DNA of 64,000 nt from Leuctra nigra (Eukaryota; Arthropoda; Insecta; Plecoptera; Leuctridae). Location: contig OW203767.1 in assembly GCA_934045905.1 (NCBI GenBank), positions 16,371,073 to 16,435,072 on the forward strand, given 5' to 3'. How positions within the stretch are numbered: the first letter of the stretch is position 1; each line of letters begins with the position of its first letter. This document shows positions 1-9,000 of this stretch, one piece after another. The notes below the pieces were generated by a model. That model was not told the origin of the DNA. It saw nothing but the letters and a program-made list of their open reading frames with translations, and ran no database searches. The position numbers were made by a program, and so were the translations under genes.

Positions 1-18
1 GTACCTGTTTGTGTGCAG

Positions 19-3000
19 TTGCCCCGTGTGCCGTTACGTGCAGACCCCGGAGTTGGTCGAGGACAACCGCTGCCTCGAGTGCCACTCGTGTGATTCGCTG
101 TGGATCTGCCTGATATGCGGTCACGTCGGCTGCGGAAGATACGTACAGGGTCACGCTTCAGAGTAAGTAGCAACTCCCAATGTCTCTCGCAAAACAAGTG
201 TAGCTCGTTGCAAACTAATTGGATTAGAATTAATAACATTTCAATGACTATTCAACAATAAATTTAAATATGATATGAGCCTTTGAAAATGTAATGAGTT
301 AATATCCTTTCTCGCTAGATTGGTAGGCATCTCTAGGTACCATTCCTGTTTTTCGATTAGTATTTAGGTACCTAATTACCTAATAATGTTAATTTTCCAG
401 AAAAATATTAATCGGAAAATTTTCCACTATTTTATAATTTTTTATTCCCTACTGTATTGTCAATTCTCGACTAACTATTTGATAGTTGAGCGAGCGTAGC
501 GAGCGTCACCACGGTACTCTTATGGCACTTTCTCTGTGTTTTTTTTTTTTTTTGTCTGCACTGCCCAGATCAAACCGCACAACCAATCGATCTGAAATTT
601 TGCACACGTACTAACGTAATCTATGCTGTCTCTGGGATCGTTTTTAAAAGGGATCCTGTGATTGGTTCAAATTTAAAAAAAATTATCTTTCGATTGGTTG
701 GTCCGTTCAATTTGAAATTTTGAGAAGTCATTACGACCAACATTTTGCCCAATCAAACAAAATTTCATCCAAATCCTCCCTTTGGTTAAAATTAAAAAAA
801 TATTTCATGTGTTTTTTGAAATTTAAACTAGAACCGTATGACCGATCAACTTAAAACTTTGCATGGTCATTGGGACCAACATTATCTGTTTTTTTGACTT
901 CTTTCAGACTAATCTGTGTTTAAATCCAAAAGTAATTGACATTTTACGGACATTTTGCGTGTTAGCTGACAAATTTCTCGAAAATGTTAATCACGGCTAC
1001 TTTGACTCTTCAGTTCTAATCCAAGGTAGTTGAGCAAAAACTTTTAAACGCATATGAAACTAATAATGACCGTTCAACAGATCGATCTGCAGGGCGATTG
1101 TATATCTTTCTTAGCCGAGATAATGGATCGTTATCTACAGTAAACCCTCGTTATTTCGAACTCGGATAATTCGAATTTGAGGTTAATTCGAACTATCTGG
1201 GTGGTCCCAGTGGCCAGAATAGGGTTTTCTATGTTATTTCATTTTGATAATTCGAATTTTAGGTTATTTCGAAATTCGAATTGAATTAAAGTCCCAGCCC
1301 ATGTATTTACTTGGATAAAATTGCTTTAATTCGAATTTTTCTTCAAAAGTGTGGGTTTGTATAAAATTCATAACGCGTGATATATTACGCGCAATAACTT
1401 GGAGCCAGCGCCATGCGCCGCAGGCAGAATAGGGGGGTGCGCCGCAGCGGACTGCTCAGAGCATGGCTCGCGCACAAGCGCGGCGTGGCTCGGCTATCCT
1501 CGTGTTTTAGATCGGGTGCGTCCGCCTCGGCTATCCTCGTGTGTTCGATCGGGTGCGTCCGCCTCTAGACTTACTGACGACGTGGCGACTGGCGGCATTT
1601 CACCCCTCACGCCTCGAGCTAGACTAGCTAGCCTAAACAAACAAGTGTGGCTGTGTCAAAGTTTCGTAAACAAGTTTTGACGATGGCTCCGAAGAAATAC
1701 CACGAACTGAAATTAAGTGAGAAGGTGGCGCTTCTAAAAGAAGTAGATTCAATAATATGCACCTTGGCTTCCTTTTCCCCAATCCCCTCATTATTTTAAT
1801 TTGAATTTTTTTAATTCGAATTGCAATTTTTTGGGTCCCTTTGAGTTCGAATTAACGAGGGTTTACTGTATACCAATTGATGAAAGTAAACTATTAATAT
1901 CATTGTTAATCATTTGAATTATGCAAAATCTACGAGGATATGACATATAATTACATTATTTATCTCAGGAAGTCGACTTTACGCACTTTGAATTGTTTTA
2001 CCTTCTGATAGGCTAAATTACTTTCATCAATTGTTATCGATAACGATCCATTATCTCGGCTAAGAAGTTATACAATCGCACTGCTGATATTGTGTACACA
2101 CACTAATATCGTATGAGTGGTCCCAGGTATATTTTTTGAAAGAGATTCTGTGATTTTTTAATATTTACTGGGAACATAGTTCAATTTTAAAGGTTCAATC
2201 GATCAACTTAAAACTTTGCATGGTTATTGGGACTAATATTTGAGTGATATTTGGAGATTTTTAAACAAGTCTGTGAAAAATTCAAGAATTATTGGCTTTT
2301 AATGGTACAGTAAACCCTCGTTATTACGAACTTCAATAATTCGAATTTAGGGGTAAATTCGAACTAGGTGCATGGTCCCAGTGGACAGGATAGGTTTTTA
2401 CATGTTAAATCATTTTTATAAATCGAATTTTAGGTTAATTCGAAATTCGAACTGAATTTTGGTCCCAGCCCATGTTATTCCTTGCATACAGTTGTTTTAA
2501 TTCGAACTTTGCAGAAGGATTGATAAAATAATCGCGAACAAACTACGAAAAAACAACACTCAAAACAAAACACAACCTTCAATGGCATCAAAATGAGATA
2601 ATCTGGCTTGCGAGGTTGGCCAAGCTGCTGTTACAGGTTTGCCAACCCCACTTTTTTGCAATGGCGGGAATATATCACAGGCGGGAATATTCAAACTTCA
2701 TGAAAATGCACACAAATTTTTTTGCATTAATTATATATTTCGAACTTTTTTAATTCGAACTGGGATTTTTTGGGTCCCTTTGAATTCGAATTAACGAGGG
2801 TTTACTGTATTTTCGATAGACGCAGAATTTCGGTTCGAGGTGTTGTGCGTGTCCGTGCTCGCTCATCAACGCGTTTCACAGAGCGTTTTCCTAGTACCTA
2901 GTCATACATCTAGCATGATTTAATCATTGAAATTTCAATTTTTACTAATTTATGACCTTGAGGTCGTTAAATAGTAGTAATAATTTGCAGGCACTGGGAT

Positions 3001-6000
3001 GCAGCTCTCCAAATTGTGGTAATTAACTTTCCTAACATTGTATTTAAAGAAAGAAACGGAAAAGTAATAAAACAATTTTCCGCTGATGATAAAAGTAAAG
3101 AATTTGGTAACGAAATGATCTGAGTTGTTGATTTTCAAATGTGTTTTTGTTTCAGACACTACCTGGCAACACAGCATTGCTACTCCATGCAACTCGGCAC
3201 CAACAGAGTGTGGGACTACGTGGGCGACAACTTTGTCCATCGGCTGCTGCAGAACAAGGGCGACGGCAAACTTGTGGAGGGCAGCGCGCCTGCGAAACAT
3301 GATGACGAGAAACTAGACTCCGTAAGTTCCTAAGTGACTGTTATGCCTACCTATAAAATTAAGCCACACCACATGTAAAACAAACTGAATGCCATCCCTT
3401 TTTATGATTGTACTTGTGGACAGAGTAGACACTGATGAGGATGAAGAGAATGTTGCTAACTCAATTTGATTGGGTGGGAATAATTTAGGGTTGTGCTAAG
3501 CTTCAATTTTGAAGTTGAACCGAACCCGAGCCTCTAGATTTGCAAACCTTTTTTGAACCCGAACCTCTAGAGACTGTGTATTTTTGTTCAAATTTTCCTT
3601 TTGTGCAAGTATGTGCAAATTCAACACAAAGCAACAGAAATTGGGTTTTTGTTTTTAAAGGACACCTTTTACAGTTGCCTTTCACTGTCTTGATATGTTT
3701 TGTACCTAATAGAACCATTAAAAATCAGAAAAAATCAGATCTTTGATTACTGTGTCTGGTTAAAATCTCATAAAATCTCATGGTTAAAATCTCATGGTTA
3801 AACAACTCCTCCTACAAGATGGCGGGTGATCAGTTGTTTGCAAGTGAGACGAAAAGTTTAAATCAGCTGAATGTGAATAGATTAAAAAGTGAATTAGATA
3901 AAAGAGGTGTGAACAGTGAAGGAAGAAAGAAAGTGTTAATCAAAAGATTGGAAGAAGTGATGGAAGCAAATGGTGAAGTTTTAGAGTTCAGAGAAGTTAC
4001 GCCTACTCAGCCTATTGCTAAAAAGTGTGATGCCTGCGTAGGGTGGGAAAAAGCGGTTTATGCAGGGGAACGAGAAAGTGAAATTGCTAGAAAATTGACG
4101 ACAGAAATGGAAAAGAGGTTGGAGCTACAAGAGCGGAAGATCTTGGAGCTGGAAATAACTATCAAACAGCTTAAAATTCAAGTAAATGCATCACAATCTC
4201 AGCCAGCTGAAGTTGCCAACATAAGTCAAACACCTGCAGCGCCCTCAACGTCAGGATTACCAACTCAAAGTGAGGGGCGAGACAGCGGCACCGCGGCTCT
4301 GACTCTGCAGACGCGTGAAGTCAGTTGGGCGCACGTAGCGGCGGCAAACTCAAAAAAGAAAGCGCGGGAATTTTTGAATATTCAGCCGAAAGATGCAACG
4401 CAAAATAGCGCTACAACGAAAGATCATCTACAACAAAAGATTAAACCAGCCGATTTCCAGGTTGGTATGGAAATTATAAGAGCCACCAGAGATGGAGGAA
4501 TTTCAATTAGAATTGAAAAGGGGAATGTTCAAGAAGTAAAAAGTAGTATCCAGAGGGCACTCGGCGACGAGTACGAAGTGAAAGAAAACACAAAAGTTAA
4601 TCCGAAACTAAAAATCTACGATGTTTTCTTAGGTGACTTTGAGGATGAGCAAGAACTAAGTAATGCGTTACAACATCAGGTATCTAAACTCGTAAAGAAC
4701 AATTCTGCAGTGGTGAAAATAATTCACGTCAGTAAAAGTAACAGCACAGGAATGTCTAATGTAATTATTGAAGTCAGCAATGAAACGAGTGTGAAAATGT
4801 TGGAAGAAGGACAGATATATCTTGGCTGGAGCAGATGCAATGTGCGCGAACACGTCTTCGTTAAACAATGTTTCAAGTGCCAATGTTTTGGTCACTTCGC
4901 TCATGACTGTGAAGGACTAGATGTGTGTAGATACTGTGCCGGGAACCACAGGGGAGATACTTGCATTTCTGACTATCTAGTATGCTACAATTGTACTAAA
5001 CACAACGAAAAGTACAACTACAATAATGACATGTCTTTGGACACGGACCATGCGGCAGGTTCAAGCAAATGTCACGTGTTCGACAGAGTGAAAAATAATC
5101 AGAGGAATAAAGTGAAAAAATAGCAGATGTGGAATGTGTCAGGAGGCATATTTTATGCCAATGCGCAAGGACTAGGTCAGAAGAAAGATGAAATACTGGA
5201 AGTAATAGCTCAACTGAAGCCTGCATTATTGTGTTTCAGTGAAACTCATATTACTGAAGGATTTATGGACAGCGAATTAAAGATTGATGATTATAAAATA
5301 GAAAAATGTTTAGCCCAGAGCTCCCACACAGGTGGAGTAATTATATATGTTAGAAATAGTATCAAATATAAAGTTGTTATCAATTATAAGATAGACAAAA
5401 ATATGTGGCTATTATGTATTAAAGCTAAACTAGGCACCAAGGAGTTGTATTTAGCTGTGGTGTACCACTCACCCAATGCATCTCATGCCATATTCTTAGA
5501 CTATATTGAGAGTTGGTTTGAGGAACTGACTTTATATAAAGGCAATGTTATTATCACTGGAGATTTTAATATTGATTTGAGTAAACAGTCTACATACAGT
5601 GATAGACTGACCAATATAATTCTTGAGTCTGGTATGATACAAACAGTTACAGAAGGTACTCGTGTGACTGCTAATAGTAATACATTGATAGATTTAGTTA
5701 TAACTAATATAGATAAGCTAGCTGTAGATGTAAATTCAGAGCTCATGATCTCTGATCATAAGACGTTGGTAATAAATGTGTCGTCCTGTCGACGGAATGA
5801 TGAATTAGAAGTAGCTTGTACTAAAAGAGTGAGGAGAAAGTTAGTAGACGAAGATTTCGAAGTCCTTAATGTAGAGCTTAATAAGATTGAATGGGACTAT
5901 GAAGAAGAAAATATCGACACATTAGCAAATAATTTTGTACATTGTTTAACTTCCAACATTAATACCATTGCTCCAGAAATGGAAATGGTAGAGAGGAAAT

Positions 6001-9000
6001 GTAAAAGCAGTCCTTGGTTCAACCAAACGCTTAAAGACCTCCAGATGAAAAGAGATAGTCAATATATTAGGGCTCAATTCACTGGCAACTTTGATGACTG
6101 GGAATGTTATAAGTTGTGTAGAAATAATTTTGTTGCTAGTTTGAGAGAAGAAAAGCGCAAATACTATGACAATAAGATTGATAGAAATAAACATGACTCT
6201 AAACAGATGTGGAAAACTTTAAAATGTTTAGTAAGTAAACCTAAATTAGATCTGGATGACAAAATAGTGTTTGATGGTAATTTTAACTCTGTTAACACTG
6301 CTGATAATTTTAACGACTATTTTGTAAAAAGTATTGAAGACATTGTAAATAGTATAGATGAGGCAAATCAAAACATAAACTACAGTGATATTAAAGGCAT
6401 TAACAAGAATTCATGTGAATTCCTATCTTTCAAGGCTATTTCAATGAAGCAACTTAAGGAAATTGTATGGGAGCTCAAAAACAAGAAAGGAACTGATGAT
6501 GGTATATCAGCAGAAGTATTAAAAAAGACTTTTATTACAATTGGTGCCCCGTTGCTCAAAATTATCAATACATCATTGTTAACTGGCCAAGTGCCTAGTA
6601 ATTGGAAAACAACTGTCATAATACCAATACCCAAAGTTGTTGGTACCAAATTAGCACATGAATGCAGACCAATAAATATGTTACCTACATTCGAAAAGAT
6701 CTTGGAAAAAGCTGTGTTTTTCCAAATTAGTGAATATTTTGAGATAAACAATCTATTATATGAGTATCAATCCGGATTTAGAAGTACGTTTTCATGTGAA
6801 ACAGCAATTCAGTTACTTATGCAAAGATGGAAGAATGATCTTGACAATAATAACTTAATAATAGCAATATTTATTGACTTTAAAAGGGCATTTGAAACCA
6901 TTGACAGAAACATCTTGTTAAAAAAACTTAATGCGTATGGACTGGGAGGACAGGTGTTGGAATGGTTTACAAGTTATTTAACTGAAAGGAAACAAATAAC
7001 TAAATTTAAAGAATTTGTTTCTAAAGAAAAAATTAATGATTATGGTGTTCCTCAGGGCTCTGTACTTGGCCCGTTGTTATTTATAATCTACATAAATGAT
7101 ATATATTTAAGTACGGGTAGCTTATTTGTCAATGTTTTTGCTGACGACACGTTAGTGTCATTCTCAGGAGTGGACATTAAATCAATGTGTCAAGTTGTAA
7201 ATAATGATCTCACTAAGTTGGAAGAGTGGCTCAGGGCAAATAAACTTAAGCTTAATACTAGTAAAACCAAATGTATGATACTATCAGGCAAAGGAAGCCG
7301 AATGTCGAAAGAAATTAATATTAATGATGATGTATGTTTGGAAATCATGAATACGAAGCTGGAGATTGTAAAGGAAATCAAGTATCTTGGAATTATCATT
7401 GATCATAACTTGACTCTTTCCAAACATGTTCAATATATATCACGTAAAATTAGACAAAAGGTTGGTTTTCTTGCAAGAATTGGATCGTTTTTATCACCAT
7501 GGACTAGATTATTAGTATACAAGACAATTGTGTCTCCACATATTGATTATTGCTGTACGATGTTATGGGGAAGAAATGACGGAGATTTAACTAAGCTTCA
7601 GGTACTACAAAATAAAAGTATGAGGATAATATTAAGATGGAATAGATATAGTAAGATAACGGATATGTTGGACACTTTACAGTTGTTGACTGTAAGGCAG
7701 AGAGTAGCTGTAAGTGTATTAGTGTTTATTTATAAAATGATTAATGGGCTTATGCCCTCATATTTAAATAATATGATTGAGTTTGTTGGTAATAATCATC
7801 AGTACAGTACAAGAAACAGTTCCGTAAATTTATTTGTTGCAAGAAGAAACAAAACAAGTAACCAAAAGACCTTGTTTTATTCTGGTTTTAGGTTGTACAA
7901 TGAACTTCCGAAAAGTGTTAAAAATGAGAGCAGTCAAGTATTATTTAGAATTGAATGTATTAAGTTTGTAAAAGAAAAATTTCACTAGGATTATTATTTA
8001 TTAAGAATGTTGATTTTAAAATGTCTACTGTGTAACGTATCCATTGTAATCTGACTGAAGTGTACTTAAATAGCAAATTGCTAAATAAAATATATCAATC
8101 AATCAATCAATCAATATCTCCTCATATCTCAAATTTCGGACGAAAATTGGTTTGAAACACTAATCTGCCGGTTTAAAAACCAAACCTTCAGATCCAGTTC
8201 AGTTTTCGAGCCAAACCAAAGCACAGCATAACCCTAGTGTAGGTTATTCTCTGCATAATAGCCTTTCTACTGCCTCCAGGTACAGCTGGAGTTCACGTAC
8301 CTGTTGACCTCTCAGCTGGATTCCCAAAGGCTCTACTACGAAGAAAAGATCTGCCGAATTGAGTCATCGTCGCTGGCCGAGATTGCTCAGTTGAAGGAGC
8401 GTCTGAACGAGTCTCAGGTCGAGAATCAGCGACTACAGAAGAAACTTGAAGTTTTGGCTCGGGAGAAAATCACAAGCGACAAAAAGGTAAGGAGCAGAAC
8501 TGTGATTTTGATTAATTTTTTTTTATTATTATTTACCTATTTGTGAACTTTGGTTGATTGATCCAGTTTTTTCACTTACAGTTAATAATAATCTTTTTCC
8601 CGGTTCCGAAAGTTGGGTCGGGGGGTGGCGAGGCCACCATTTACTAGGGCCCGGACTCCTACTTGCTAGCTGGCCAGGCTTGGCTCTTCCTCTTCGTTCT
8701 TCTTCTCTACCAGTTTTTTCCACTTCTTCCTGTCTTCCCACCACCTTTCTTCTTCCACTTCTTCCCACTTCTCCAGTCTCTCTTGTACATCTTCTGCTAC
8801 CAGCTCTCTCCACTTTTCCCTCGGTCTTCCAACACTCCTTTTATCACTTCTCGCAGCTTCGAACTCCCGACGCGGTATTCTCTCCCTCTGCATTCTCTTC
8901 ATGTGGCCAAACCACCGTAGCCTTTCTCTCCCCATTTTAAATGCCAACCTCTCTACCTTCAAGTCTCCTCTAATCTTTTCACTCCTGATCTTGTCCATCT

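Larger units (their letters stand above)
1090..2083. mobile_element. TIR element (about 260 bp before it was itself invaded)
   Basis: Left end CAGGGCGATTGTATA and right end TATACAATCGCACTG are imperfect inverted repeats continuing for about 65 bp (TTAGCCGAGATAATGGATCG and its complement). CTG flanks both ends (1087-1089, 2084-2086). The related copy at 28.5 kb reads GATCTGATATTG across the same point, so it is an empty site. A 3-bp duplication with CAG ends fits no family I can name with confidence. A pogo-like element sits inside its left TIR. Confidence 0.7.
487..2894 (+). mobile_element. Helitron-like repeat, copy 1 (holds nested insertions)
   Basis: Begins with a GAGCGAGCG-rich block followed by TCACCAC (506) and ends GCGTTTTCCTAG before a T (2895). 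The body matches the copy at 27.9-28.8 kb, including blocks such as GATCAACTTAAAACTTTGCA. A short inverted repeat AACGC/GCGTT sits just before the terminal CTAG. The 5'-TC, the hairpin and CTAG followed by T are what Helitrons show, but no Rep/helicase ORF is present, so the class is inferred. It sits in the BRAP intron between 162 and 3156 and has been split by at least three later insertions. Confidence 0.6.
3748..8116 (+). mobile_element. Full-length-looking two-ORF LINE of the CR1/Jockey group
   Basis: Contains ORF1 (gag-like) and ORF2 (APE endonuclease plus reverse transcriptase) with no interruption and ends in a (TCAA)n tail at about 8094-8116, a short-tandem tail as in CR1/L2-like LINEs. 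The presumed 5' end has three copies of AAAATCTCAT (about 3762-3797). Sits in BRAP intron 3322-8279 in the sense direction. I did not find a clear target duplication, so the borders are approximate. Confidence 0.85.

Noticed and set aside
1399..1680. 93-residue open frame in the first pogo element
   Set aside because: Arg/Ala-rich, driven by the GC-rich duplicated untranslated part; no similarity, no transposase motif.
8554..8940. Ser/Leu-rich plus-strand frames
   Set aside because: Complement of the LINE C-terminus (Glu/Arg-rich coding); the minus strand explains the sequence.
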